26,214 nt of DNA from a virus: positions 1 through 26,214 of the IMG/VR virus record IMGVR_UViG_3300028025_000812; one strand, given 5' to 3'. Of the stretch, positions 6,540 to 14,577 are shown one piece after another. The notes under the pieces were generated by a model that saw nothing but the letters and a program-made list of their open reading frames with translations, searched no databases and was not told where the DNA came from. Made by a program: the position numbers and the translations under genes. Within the stretch, counting starts at the first letter, position 1. Every line of letters begins with the position of its first letter.

Positions 6540-7363
6540 ATTTTTTTATGTGAGTAGGTATAGCCTACATCGTGTTCAAATTTGTTAAAGAATGTACATG
6601 TAGGATCAATCCAAGAGAACAGCCAATTGCGTACATCGCCTGGTCTGAATGATAATAATGTATTGATAGGAAACTCTTGTAGCACAATACGCTTCTCTAC
6701 TCTAGGGTAACAGTTTGCGATATGCATTGGTCCTGAGTTTACGCCTATAAATTTTGCGGAGCCGGCGATAAGTTTTGCAACTTCCCAATAGTCGAGTTTC
6801 CCACAGAGGTTTGTGCTATTGCCACCAAGAGGCTTATCGTTATCACCACCAACTTGAATAATTTCATAATTTGAATAATTTTTGTTGATTGATTCTAGAA
6901 CATCATCAGACATGACACGAACATCATCTTCGCCTGATGTGGTGCGAATTGCTATCTCGCCATCTCTGCGTCTGTCTGATCCTGTGGTATGAACAACAAT
7001 ACGATTTGGTTGAATTAATTCATCTTCATGAATATACAAGCGAGAGTGTCTGAGGTTAACATTATTGAAGCCAAGTTGAATGCACATATATTCAGATTGC
7101 CCGTTTGTTACAGGCACTCTCATCATATCAACATATTGCTTTACTTGTTCTTGAATGCGGCAGTCTGGAATAAGACTAATTGTGGGATATTTGTTTGCTT
7201 CGTCTTCTTTCATGAAGACAACATAAGGATTGTGTTTGAATGCCCAAATGCGTTCATCTGAAATGATGCACTTCTCGCCAGTTACATTGTGAATGTTTTC
7301 TGGCATAGCAGTTGTAGCGATTTGATCGCCTATGTGAAAAAAATTAAATTTCAAATGATACAT
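6536..7363 (-). CDS. GT9/heptosyltransferase-like glycosyltransferase, 275 aa
   Basis: The N-terminus (FNFFHIGDQIATTAMPENIH) resembles the 'GDxxxT' opening of family 9 (heptosyltransferase-type) GT-B enzymes. The C-terminal half carries the donor-binding pattern: IIQVGGDND (168-176), LCGKLDYWEVAKLIAGSAKF, then GVNSGPMHIAN (207-217), equivalent to the family's G-DSGPMH-A motif. It probably transfers a sugar from a nucleotide donor, acceptor unknown. The ATG has AGGAT at proper spacing and lies 14 bases after the ClpP-like gene, in which a good promoter is embedded. The order GT9-like then DUF5672 suggests consecutive sugar transfers. Confidence 0.82.
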   Translation of the reverse strand: MYHLKFNFFHIGDQIATTAMPENIHNVTGEKCIISDERIWAFKHNPYVVFMKEDEANKYPTISLIPDCRIQEQVKQYVDMMRVPVTNGQSEYMCIQLGFNNVNLRHSRLYIHEDELIQPNRIVVHTTGSDRRRDGEIAIRTTSGEDDVRVMSDDVLESINKNYSNYEIIQVGGDNDKPLGGNSTNLCGKLDYWEVAKLIAGSAKFIGVNSGPMHIANCYPRVEKRIVLQEFPINTLLSFRPGDVRNWLFSWIDPTCTFFNKFEHDVGYTYSHKKI

Positions 7364-7377
7364 AACAAATCCTATGT

Positions 7378-7989
7378 CTATTTTTTCTCGGGCGCCTTCT
7401 TTTTCTTCGCCGATGGTTTCTTAGGTCTTACCTTTGACTCAAGGCGCTTCATTACTTCTTTACCTTCCATCCAAATATCCTTGTTGTCTAGTATACTACG
7501 GATTTCTGTCTCTGTCAAGAAGCCTTCATAGACTTTGCGAATAATGTTTTCTGACCACTTACGTTCATTGACAAGTTGATCATACATCTCACCGCCTTTA
7601 CCAAATGTACCACCAGAATAATTGTGGAACATGAAAAGACAATGCTCTGAAATTTCAAATCTTTGTCCCGACAAGAATAGCATTGTTGCGGCAGACATAC
7701 ATGCACCTTCTGCTGAACAAACTACCATTGCGCTAGACTCTGCGATTGCACGGATGAATTGAATTGTAGTAAACAAATCACCGCCAGGTGAGTTGATATG
7801 AATACGAATTACATCTGTCTCGTTTGCGTTTCGAATTGCATCGATACACCCAATGTATTTTTCGGGAGGTTCTATGGTGCCTGAAATGTAGATTGTGATA
7901 AGATTACCAATTGGTTTACAATTTATAATTTTATCGTCAAACAAATTTGCAAAAGGGTTTTTGGTTTCTTCATCCATTGTTTTGTTCAT
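7378..7989 (-). CDS. clpP-like: ClpP-like serine protease, 203 aa
   Basis: ClpP/crotonase fold with all key parts. Numbering from the ATG at 7989: oxyanion-hole segment HINSPGG (64-70), nucleophile S99 in GACMSAATM, H122 in FMFHNYSGG, and D171 in NKDIWMEGKEV. The C-terminus is a short lysine-rich tail (KKPSAKKKKAPEKK). ClpP forms barrel peptidases that need an AAA+ unfoldase; none is seen here, so it may use the host ClpX/ClpA or act alone. Starts at 8001 and 7977 are also possible; 7989 has GGAT at fair spacing. It overlaps the resolvase gene by about 20 bases. Confidence 0.88.
   Translation of the reverse strand: MNKTMDEETKNPFANLFDDKIINCKPIGNLITIYISGTIEPPEKYIGCIDAIRNANETDVIRIHINSPGGDLFTTIQFIRAIAESSAMVVCSAEGACMSAATMLFLSGQRFEISEHCLFMFHNYSGGTFGKGGEMYDQLVNERKWSENIIRKVYEGFLTETEIRSILDNKDIWMEGKEVMKRLESKVRPKKPSAKKKKAPEKK
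7490..7518 (-). promoter_or_regulatory. Sigma70 promoter inside the ClpP-like gene
   Basis: TTGACA (7513-7518), 17-base spacer, TATACT (7490-7495): 11 of 12 consensus positions on the minus strand, about 125 bases before the GT9-like gene. Confidence 0.55.
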
Positions 7990-8530
7990 TTTGATATCCA
8001 TATTTGCAAATATAATAAGCGTCAATCAAATCCGATGAAGGATTCCATTGTTTTTCAGTCATGTTCAATTCATTCTTTAATCGAATGGAATTTTCTTGTT
8101 CGAAGACCAATTGCATTTGTTCTTTATTTGAGTTGCCTTTACCTGTGGCGAACTTCTTAATTACTGTGGGTGCTATTGTCTTGAATTCAATTTGAAAATT
8201 CCAAAACCTATATTTCAATACGCCTGTATTCTCTGCAATGTTAAACACACGACCTTTCGATCCCATTGAATAGTCTTCAATGAAGACTTTCGTTTCTTCA
8301 TCTAGTTCTAAAATCCTATCGATAAAAAAACTAGAAATTATATCGTATCGTTCCATCTCATTCTTGTATTCAAAGTATTGCCCATTCACATTCTTGAATG
8401 AAACATCATACTTCTTCAACTGAGTTAGATAATGTAACTTACAATTCTCAAACTTAAACTCTCCGACTACATCATTATATAGACACATCGCAGGGGAAGT
8501 CATTGAGTAATCAATGCCTGCGTAGATCAT
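7970..8530 (-). CDS. RuvC-like Holliday-junction resolvase, 186 aa
   Basis: RNase H-fold resolvase of the RuvC type. The acidic active site is visible as D7 in AGIDYSMTSPA, E85 in VFIEDYSMG, and the closing pair D167/D170 in SSDLIDAYYI. KGNSNKEQM before that matches the conserved 'GKGxAxKEQ' segment of the family. It should cut branched DNA, clearing recombination and replication forks before packaging, in place of T4 gp49. The ATG at 8530 overlaps the zinc-ribbon stop as ATGA, so I prefer it to the TTG two codons upstream. Confidence 0.88.
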   Translation of the reverse strand: MIYAGIDYSMTSPAMCLYNDVVGEFKFENCKLHYLTQLKKYDVSFKNVNGQYFEYKNEMERYDIISSFFIDRILELDEETKVFIEDYSMGSKGRVFNIAENTGVLKYRFWNFQIEFKTIAPTVIKKFATGKGNSNKEQMQLVFEQENSIRLKNELNMTEKQWNPSSDLIDAYYICKYGYQNEQNNG

Positions 8531-8727
8531 TTCCAATCATCTATATCTCGTAAAGAATCTTCGGAAATTCGATCCCATTCTTCATCTACGTTTTCCTGCC
8601 ACTCTTCTTCTGCTATGTTTGTATCGTCTACTTCCGTTCCACAAACAGGACAAAACTTTGGTGATTGTTTTGATTCAACATACGAATCGTTGTTACACGA
8701 TTCGCAGAATATTTCAAATACTGTCAT
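8527..8727 (-). CDS. Small zinc-ribbon protein with acidic tail, 66 aa
   Basis: Residues 8-31 hold CESC and CPVCG, two CxxC knuckles 20 residues apart, as in a rubredoxin-type zinc ribbon. The rest is strongly acidic (AEEEWQENVDEEWDRISEDS). The ATG has AAGGAG at good spacing and follows nrdB by nine bases. It might bind nucleic acid or an RNA polymerase surface; there is no direct evidence for either. Confidence 0.78.
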   Translation of the reverse strand: MTVFEIFCESCNNDSYVESKQSPKFCPVCGTEVDDTNIAEEEWQENVDEEWDRISEDSLRDIDDWK

Positions 8728-8736
8728 TCTTTCTCC

Positions 8737-9741
8737 TTATGCCGCTTTGCCCCACACTTCTTCCCATTTACCTGAGAGTGCGCCCTTTGCGTAATCGGTT
8801 GCACGATTCTCAAAGAAGTTGGTGTGTGTAGGTGCATTGATCATTTCCTCTACCCATGGCAGAGGATTTCTTTTAACTTTAAAGATGCCTTTTAGTCCCA
8901 ATGAAATTAATCGTCTATCAGCAATATAACGAATATACTTTTTAACCTCTTCTGAAGTTAATCCTTCCATTGAGTTGATGCCAAAAGCAAGGTCGATAAA
9001 TTTGTCCTCAAGTTCTACCATTTTTTCAGCGATGGTGTAAATTCTTGATTTTAAATCATCATTCCAAATTTCTTTGTTCTCTTCTATGTATGTGCGGAAT
9101 AACTTAATCATTGACTCAGCGTGTTGTGTTTCATCAACAATAGACCAAGTAACGATTTGTCCCATGCCTTTCATCTTACCCATACGGGGAAAGTTAAGCA
9201 ACATAATAAAAGAACTGAATAGTTGCATACCTTCAGTAAATGCACTAAACACAGCGATATGAGTTGCAGTATTTTCTTTAGTTGTATTTTGGGCAGATAA
9301 ATTTAGAACATAGTCGTGTTTATCGCGCATCTCTTGATACTCTAAGAATTGATTGTAAGTTGCTTCTGGCAAACCTAGTGTTTCAATCAAGTGTGAGTAT
9401 GCGGCAATATGCAATGCTTCTCTTGCGGCAAAGCCACAAAGCATCATGCGTACTTCAGGCTGAGGAAAGTAAGGCAAGTAATTATTAACATAACCACCTG
9501 CTACATCAATGTCGCCTTGTGTAAAGAAACGGAAGATATGTGTGAGAAATTTTTTCTCATCTTCACTTAATTTGTTTCTCCAATCTTTTACATCTTCAAG
9601 CATTGGCACTTCTGTGTGTAGCCAATGTGATTGTTCGTGTTTTAACCACGCTTCGTATGCCCAAGGATAATTGAATGGCTTGAACGCATTTCGTTCATCC
9701 GTTAGTTTAGATTCAATTCCTTTTTTGCTTCCTGTAACCAT
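8737..9741 (-). CDS. nrdB: Ribonucleotide reductase class Ia, beta subunit
   Basis: 334 residues. Ferritin-like radical subunit that holds the diiron centre and tyrosyl radical and passes it to NrdA for NDP reduction. Visible ligands: E108 and H111 with radical tyrosine Y115 (EALHIAAYSHLI, aligned with E115/H118/Y122 of E. coli), E170 in FTEGMQLF, and E204/H207 in IVDETQHAE. The first carboxylate is probably D77 or D79. The tyrosine is present, so this is a normal Tyr-radical type. The ATG has AAGGAA five bases upstream and lies 40 bases inside the end of the preceding gene, an unusually long overlap. It is separated from nrdA by three small genes. Confidence 0.95.
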   Translation of the reverse strand: MVTGSKKGIESKLTDERNAFKPFNYPWAYEAWLKHEQSHWLHTEVPMLEDVKDWRNKLSEDEKKFLTHIFRFFTQGDIDVAGGYVNNYLPYFPQPEVRMMLCGFAAREALHIAAYSHLIETLGLPEATYNQFLEYQEMRDKHDYVLNLSAQNTTKENTATHIAVFSAFTEGMQLFSSFIMLLNFPRMGKMKGMGQIVTWSIVDETQHAESMIKLFRTYIEENKEIWNDDLKSRIYTIAEKMVELEDKFIDLAFGINSMEGLTSEEVKKYIRYIADRRLISLGLKGIFKVKRNPLPWVEEMINAPTHTNFFENRATDYAKGALSGKWEEVWGKAA

Positions 9742-10004
9742 GTGAGTTCCTTATCTGATGAAATTTTTATAATGTTGTTTGGAAATTTGTTTTTGATATA
9801 TGCGACTAGTTCTTTTGTGTCTTTCGTTTGAAAGATAAAAGTTTTATCGTGCCAAGCATAATAAATTTCACCTATTTTTTCTATGTACACCTCAATAAGA
9901 TTTGATACTGTAGTTTGAGGGGTTTCGGCCGTTTTATTCTTTGTCAACATTACCATGAGTAAAATTCCAAAGATTAAACAGAGTATATCAACTAGTATAT
10001 TCAT
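9702..10004 (-). CDS. Membrane-anchored small protein, 100 aa
   Basis: One N-terminal membrane helix (ILVDILCLIFGILLMVML), then a soluble alpha/beta part (LIEVYIEKIGEIYYAWHDKT, FIFQTKDTKELVAYIK, IIKISSDKELTWLQ). No signal-peptidase site is evident, so it is likely a membrane protein with a cytoplasmic or periplasmic domain. It starts in an ATGA overlap with the previous gene and runs 40 bases into nrdB. No family recognised. Confidence 0.75.
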   Translation of the reverse strand: MNILVDILCLIFGILLMVMLTKNKTAETPQTTVSNLIEVYIEKIGEIYYAWHDKTFIFQTKDTKELVAYIKNKFPNNIIKISSDKELTWLQEAKKELNLN

Positions 10005-10633
10005 TCGTACATCACCGTGTCGGTGTCACCTATTGCCCATTTTGGGTTTTGTTCTACAATATATTTTTTAGTGCAAACTTTAAAGTCTGGAAACTTTAAT
10101 TCTTTTGGATTGCTTGCGGCATCAAGCCATATGCAACGATTGTTTGGTTGTGCCGCATACTGACCATTGTCAAGTTCTATGAAGTTATATGACTTATGAT
10201 CTTCTGGATTTTCTGCATCACCCATATCTAGATATTCATCTGATGCACAATTGTCAACAGTAAACATGTAATTACCTTGATACCATTGTTTATTCTTAGC
10301 GTAAAACTTACCGCTTAGATTCATCAGAAATGATTTTTGTATCACGGTAACATCATACGATAAACAATCCCAAATTTGCAAATGGTCTAAAGGCAAAAAC
10401 TCTGACGGAGTAATGTTATCTGTGCGAGACACATATGCACTCAATGGAAGTTTATCATACAATGCGCCATATTCAGGTAGATACGATTCAATGAAAAATG
10501 CTCTACGGCTCATTGATTTGATTGATACCCAAATGCAAGGTACATATTCGCCAAATCCTTTTTCAAAATTGTAGAGATATTCTTTTCTGATATAACATCT
10601 AACTCTTGGTGTGTTTGCTACTAAAAAACTCAT
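10001..10633 (-). CDS. Conserved phage protein of unknown function, 210 aa
   Basis: 210 residues, soluble, with many aromatic residues and scattered cysteines. Notable segments are VPCIWVSIKSMSRRAFFIES, LPLDHLQIWDCLSYDVTVIQ and NRCIWLDAASNP near the end. I recall similar unnamed proteins in marine T4-like phages. The ATG has AGGAGA eight bases upstream. It lies between the SET-domain gene and a small membrane protein inside the nrdA-nrdB interval; whether it relates to nucleotide metabolism cannot be told. Confidence 0.8.
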   Translation of the reverse strand: MSFLVANTPRVRCYIRKEYLYNFEKGFGEYVPCIWVSIKSMSRRAFFIESYLPEYGALYDKLPLSAYVSRTDNITPSEFLPLDHLQIWDCLSYDVTVIQKSFLMNLSGKFYAKNKQWYQGNYMFTVDNCASDEYLDMGDAENPEDHKSYNFIELDNGQYAAQPNNRCIWLDAASNPKELKFPDFKVCTKKYIVEQNPKWAIGDTDTVMYE

Positions 10634-10642
10634 CTATATCTC

Positions 10643-11035
10643 CTATTCTTTTACGTCATTTTTATCAAAGTCTAAACTAAAATCTTCATAATTTATGAAA
10701 AGTTCTTCTCCAACTTGAATGTCTTTTAATGCATATGAACAAAGTTCTTTTTTACTTCCATCAATGTTTGGTGTATAACTATGATTCATAAAATTGTTTA
10801 AATCGCAAGACATGTAGTAAAAATTTTCTTCAGTTTTTTCTATCCATGCATATTTGTAAAAATGTTCTTTTTGTGCATCATTTAACTGATTCAGTTTTTG
10901 TTTTGAAATTTTTATATCTACGCCTTCAATAAACTTCCAAAACATATTTCCTTTTGGTATAAATTCTTTTGTAAATAGTCCCAAACCCATCTTTGGGTTT
11001 GTTGCCGGTCTAACCTCAACTCTATAAAATAACAT
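10643..11035 (-). CDS. SET-domain protein (putative protein-lysine methyltransferase), 130 aa
   Basis: 130 residues, essentially a bare SET domain. The S-adenosylmethionine-binding start is GLGLFTKEFIPKGNMFWKF (17-35), the pseudoknot motif is MNHSYTP (83-89, the family N-H-S/C), and the catalytic tyrosine end is GEELFINYEDF (109-119). SET proteins methylate lysine side chains. No zinc-binding pre-SET or post-SET cysteines are seen, as in the short bacterial and viral forms. The target is unknown: a host protein, a phage protein, or a chromatin-like protein such as the Ala/Pro/Lys-rich one at 3328. It starts two bases after the nrdA stop. Confidence 0.85.
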   Translation of the reverse strand: MLFYRVEVRPATNPKMGLGLFTKEFIPKGNMFWKFIEGVDIKISKQKLNQLNDAQKEHFYKYAWIEKTEENFYYMSCDLNNFMNHSYTPNIDGSKKELCSYALKDIQVGEELFINYEDFSLDFDKNDVKE

Positions 11036-11037
11036 TA

Positions 11038-12825
11038 TTAGCCTTCACAAGCAAGACATGTATCGCCTTCAACAATTGCTTTCATATCTAGTTCTTTGAT
11101 TACATCACGTTCAATTCGTTTTGCAATCTTATCTGCTTTACCAATCTTTTCTGAACGGCAGTAGTAAAGAGTCTTCAAGCCCATCTTCCATGCCATGAAA
11201 TGAATTGCATGTAGATACTTGATGTTTGCATCTGGTCTAAAGAATAGATTGAGTGATTGTGCTTGATCAATATATTCTTGTCTATCTGCGGCATGTTGTA
11301 CAATCCAACGCTGATCGATTTCCATTGATGTTTTAAATACGTCTTTTGTCCAATCATCCATCCATGTTAGATGTTGAACTGAGCCATCGTTTGCAATAAT
11401 GCTTGACCAAATTTCGTTGTACTCATCTTGTGATACTGTTCCACTATCGCTAGACAAATGTTTTTCAATAACTTTATTCAACCATTTGTTTTTATTTAAA
11501 GATGAGCCCGATAAAGTGTCCTGACGGTATGCGTTAGCACGATAAGGCTCAATACTAGGGCTAGTGTTTCCCATGATGATAGACGAAGAAGCATTTGGAG
11601 CAATAGCCAACATATGACTAAAACGCTGACCAGTACCCGTAGCATCGGGTGCTTCACCACGTTCACTACCGAGTTGAAGATTTGCTTCATCTAGTTTACT
11701 CCTAATGTGTTTAAAGATTTGTTTGTTTCTACCTACTGCAAGGGCTGATTCAAACGGCACATTATTTTTCTGCAAATATGCGTGAAAGCCTAAGGCTCCA
11801 ATACCAATAGAACGCTCAGACCTAGCAGAATGAATGGCTCTGGGTATGGTAGTTGGCGCGTTATCAATAAAATATTGTAAAACATTATCGAGCATCTCAG
11901 CAACATCACGGAGGAACTGTTTATTATTTTTCCACTCATCGAAGTACTCCAAATTAACTGAAGACAAACAACAAACTGCGGTTCGATCTTTGCCTGTTGG
12001 TAAAATAATTTCAGAACACAAGTTGCTCTGACGAATTGACATACCAAGTTTCTTTTGAAACTCAGGCATTGCTTTGTTACTTGTATCTATGAAATGCAAG
12101 TATGGTTCACCAGTCATCATGCGATTCTCAAGAATGCGTTGCCACAATTCTCTTGCTGATACTGTTTCTCTTATGTCACCATTGTGTGGATCTCTGAGAT
12201 GCCAAGAGTCATCTGCTTTTGAATCGATCATACACTTTTCAATGATCTGCATAAAGTCATCTGTGATATTGATGCCATGATGCAAGTTCATTGCTCTCAT
12301 GTTTGGATCGCCCGTAGGCTTTCTCATGTCAAGAAAAAGAAGAATATCTGGATGGCTAATATCAAGGTAAGCGGCGTAAGAACCACGGCGAGTACGACCC
12401 TGGCGATATGCGAGACTTGACGCATCATAAGTGCGTAAGTGAGGCATAACACCAACAGACTTATCATCAGCGGAACGTATTCCAACACCGATTCCAACTC
12501 CACCCCCCAACATTGAAAGCCAATTTACTTCAGCCAAACAATCAACTAAACCTTCTGCGCTATCATCTAGATAAGGTAAGAAACAAGAGATAGGAAGACC
12601 GCGCTTGCTACGACCAAAACTAAGAATTGGAGTAGAGTATGAAAGCCAGTGTTTACTGGAATAATCATAAAGGCGTTGTGCGTGTGCATCATTGCTTCCA
12701 AATGCTTTTGATACATATGCAAATCTTTCCTGAGGGCTTTCTTCATCCTCGCGCATGTAACTTTCTTTTAAACGCTTTAAACCTAATTCGTCAAATAGCG
12801 CATCCCTAGAAAAATCAATTTTCAT
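11038..12825 (-). CDS. nrdA: Ribonucleotide reductase class Ia, alpha (catalytic) subunit
   Basis: 595 residues from the ATG at 12825, chosen for AAAGGAAGAAA upstream; a TTG nine codons earlier is not needed. Reduces NDPs to dNDPs with NrdB. Active-site residues: C81 (LPISCFLP), N268/C270/E272 (SNLCSEIILP), C285 or C286 (AVCCLSS), radical-relay tyrosines Y554-Y555 (TLYYCRSE), and C-terminal shuttle cysteines C590/C593 (DTCLACEG). E. coli and T4 enzymes are about 750-760 residues. Here the N-terminal ATP-cone (about 90 residues) is missing and the enzyme begins almost at the catalytic core, so dATP shut-off is probably lost. Confidence 0.95.
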   Translation of the reverse strand: MKIDFSRDALFDELGLKRLKESYMREDEESPQERFAYVSKAFGSNDAHAQRLYDYSSKHWLSYSTPILSFGRSKRGLPISCFLPYLDDSAEGLVDCLAEVNWLSMLGGGVGIGVGIRSADDKSVGVMPHLRTYDASSLAYRQGRTRRGSYAAYLDISHPDILLFLDMRKPTGDPNMRAMNLHHGINITDDFMQIIEKCMIDSKADDSWHLRDPHNGDIRETVSARELWQRILENRMMTGEPYLHFIDTSNKAMPEFQKKLGMSIRQSNLCSEIILPTGKDRTAVCCLSSVNLEYFDEWKNNKQFLRDVAEMLDNVLQYFIDNAPTTIPRAIHSARSERSIGIGALGFHAYLQKNNVPFESALAVGRNKQIFKHIRSKLDEANLQLGSERGEAPDATGTGQRFSHMLAIAPNASSSIIMGNTSPSIEPYRANAYRQDTLSGSSLNKNKWLNKVIEKHLSSDSGTVSQDEYNEIWSSIIANDGSVQHLTWMDDWTKDVFKTSMEIDQRWIVQHAADRQEYIDQAQSLNLFFRPDANIKYLHAIHFMAWKMGLKTLYYCRSEKIGKADKIAKRIERDVIKELDMKAIVEGDTCLACEG

Positions 12826-12838
12826 TTTCTTCCTTTTA

Positions 12839-13513
12839 TTATTCTTGTACAAATTCTTTAACCATTGGGAATACTTTTGATATTACTTCAGCGCAAGCCT
12901 TTGCAATTTCAATGTGTTCCTTCTGAGTTCCGTTTCCGCTTCTCAGTTCAATGTAATGTAACCATGATCTGAGTGTTCCGTTTACATACAATCTTGATAC
13001 AGTCAGTCCTTCTGGCAGTACTGCTCTTGCTTGTTCTTTTGCAATGCCGTTAGCGATAGCCCATTCGTATTCTCTTTGTGCGGCATAGATAACTCTTTGT
13101 TGTGCGCGATACCAATCGTTTTGTAACAGTTGATCATCTACTTCTATACTATTTTGTCGATTAACGGTGTCCTGAAGGCGTGCCTCTCGACATACGAAAT
13201 CCAAATCTTTCGTTGGATCGGCGTATCGTTGGCTAAATTCCTGAAAGGAAAAACTTCTGTGTCTGAGGAACTGTCTTGCAATGTCTCTTGTTGTTTCAAC
13301 TTCGAGGCAGACTGAGACCATTTCGAATGGTGACCAGTGCTTGTGTCTTGCGAGGTATTTGATAAGTCGTTCTGAATTTTCATTACTGGACTGACTGGCT
13401 GGATTCGATACTCTTGCACAATACGCAACAAGTTCTTGTACATCGATTGGATATCCAACATCATTTTCAAACTCCTCTGACATTTGAGAATACGATACTA
13501 ATTTTACTTTCAT
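12839..13513 (-). CDS. thyX: Flavin-dependent thymidylate synthase ThyX
   Basis: 224 residues from the ATG at 13513. The signature RHRxxSxxxxSxR is complete (R84 to R96: RHRSFSFQEFSQR), and the C-terminal half has ARAVLPEGL and WLHYIELR as in the family. Makes dTMP from dUMP with FAD, NADPH and methylene-tetrahydrofolate; T4 uses the unrelated Td enzyme instead. The start is supported by GGAAG upstream and an ATGA overlap with the primase stop, so I reject the ATG four codons earlier. It is followed 13 bases later by nrdA, forming a nucleotide-supply operon. Confidence 0.95.
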   Translation of the reverse strand: MKVKLVSYSQMSEEFENDVGYPIDVQELVAYCARVSNPASQSSNENSERLIKYLARHKHWSPFEMVSVCLEVETTRDIARQFLRHRSFSFQEFSQRYADPTKDLDFVCREARLQDTVNRQNSIEVDDQLLQNDWYRAQQRVIYAAQREYEWAIANGIAKEQARAVLPEGLTVSRLYVNGTLRSWLHYIELRSGNGTQKEHIEIAKACAEVISKVFPMVKEFVQE

Positions 13514-14538
13514 AATTTCTTCCATACATTAAATTGTAACAACGCTTCAGGCCCCGCAAAAGTATTTTTATCTATAATAGATTGAATTTCATCTACGCTT
13601 AATTTCTGCTTTACTACCATATCATTTATATCTTTTTCGATTATTGCCTTAGGCCAAATGCAGACGCTAAAGCCGTCATCAATTGCTGACTTTATTTCTC
13701 TAACAATTTCTTTGTTTCTAGGTTCATTGTCGTAGATTAATACCAAATTACTTTTCGCGAATACATCTCCGACTGATTTAAGATTCGCATTACCTGACGC
13801 GATTGCATTAGGTAAAAATAAACTATCGATAGGACCTTCAGTAACGTAGATTGTTTTAGATTTATCTACATTGTTCAGACCAAATATCATAGGTGCATCG
13901 TCTTTAATTCTAATCGTTACATATCGTAACTTTTCGCCACGAACAGCACGACCAGACAAACCAACTAGATCATTATTCAAATCAAAGAAAGGCAAAACTA
14001 AACGCGGTTCGCTACCAACAATTTTATCGTCATAGCCATCCGCGAATTGTTTAAACTTTTGAATATCGTCTACGAAATATAGGTCATCATATCTATGTTC
14101 GGGAATCTTTCGATTCCGCAGATATTCGCATACTTCATGCTTTTCTGCCAATCTTTTTATTGGCGAAAGTAAGCCTTTGAATGCATTATTTTCTTTCGTA
14201 GTTTGAAATGTTACAGGCTTGAAAATAAAGCCATGTTCTTTATGTGCTTTGCGACCTGTCTCACCTTCTTTGTATCGGTCAAGACAATACTGTTTATAGA
14301 GTGATTGGTCTAACTCTTTGATAAGAGTACCAAGAGACATACTTGCGGAACAGTTGTGGCATTTATAGAACATGCCACCTTTCTGCGCGAAAAGATAACC
14401 CCTCGCCTTATTGCGATTGGTTTGACTGTCGCCACAAATAGGGCAACGGAAGTTATAGAGATAGTCGCCTTTTCTCTTAAACTTATCTAATCTTACGGAA
14501 ATTGTACCGATGTACTGTTGATCAACCCACAAACTCAT
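13510..14538 (-). CDS. 61: DNA primase, T4 gp61/DnaG type
   Basis: 342 residues, about the same as T4 gp61. The N-terminal zinc ribbon is C32-C35...C60-C63 (RCPICGDSQ and YKCHNCSAS). The Toprim domain carries E234 in YVTEGPIDS and D270/E272 in LVLIYDNEP, the metal-binding acids for RNA primer synthesis. It would work with a gp41-type helicase not in this window. The gene follows a 63-base gap holding a strong sigma70 promoter and an inverted repeat, so it appears to head an operon with thyX and nrdA. The ribosome-binding site is weak. Confidence 0.93.
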   Translation of the reverse strand: MSLWVDQQYIGTISVRLDKFKRKGDYLYNFRCPICGDSQTNRNKARGYLFAQKGGMFYKCHNCSASMSLGTLIKELDQSLYKQYCLDRYKEGETGRKAHKEHGFIFKPVTFQTTKENNAFKGLLSPIKRLAEKHEVCEYLRNRKIPEHRYDDLYFVDDIQKFKQFADGYDDKIVGSEPRLVLPFFDLNNDLVGLSGRAVRGEKLRYVTIRIKDDAPMIFGLNNVDKSKTIYVTEGPIDSLFLPNAIASGNANLKSVGDVFAKSNLVLIYDNEPRNKEIVREIKSAIDDGFSVCIWPKAIIEKDINDMVVKQKLSVDEIQSIIDKNTFAGPEALLQFNVWKKL

Positions 14539-14551
14539 AATGTACCCATTA

Positions 14552-14577
14552 TAGACAAAATTATAGCATTCTGTCTA
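14552..14577 (-). repeat. Imperfect inverted repeat beside the primase promoter (possible operator)
   Basis: Ten-base arms with one mismatch (TAGACAGAAT and ATTTTGTCTA on the minus strand) around a six-base centre, abutting the -10 box and covering the likely transcript start. It would suit a repressor site or a short leader hairpin. Three TATAAT hexamers occur in the same 35 bases (14548-14553, 14560-14565, 14577-14582). Confidence 0.45.

Noticed and set aside
8474-8503. ATGACT-N18-TATAAT inside the RuvC-like gene
   Set aside because: Two mismatches in the -35 box plus non-optimal spacing; not convincing beside the exact promoters.
10229-10257. TTGACA with a TATCTA -10 candidate in the 210-residue gene
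   Set aside because: Only three of six bases match the -10 consensus.
12826-12852. Longer NrdA from a TTG start
   Set aside because: The ATG at 12825 has AAAGGAAG at the right distance, and the extra residues overlap the thyX stop region without adding a domain.
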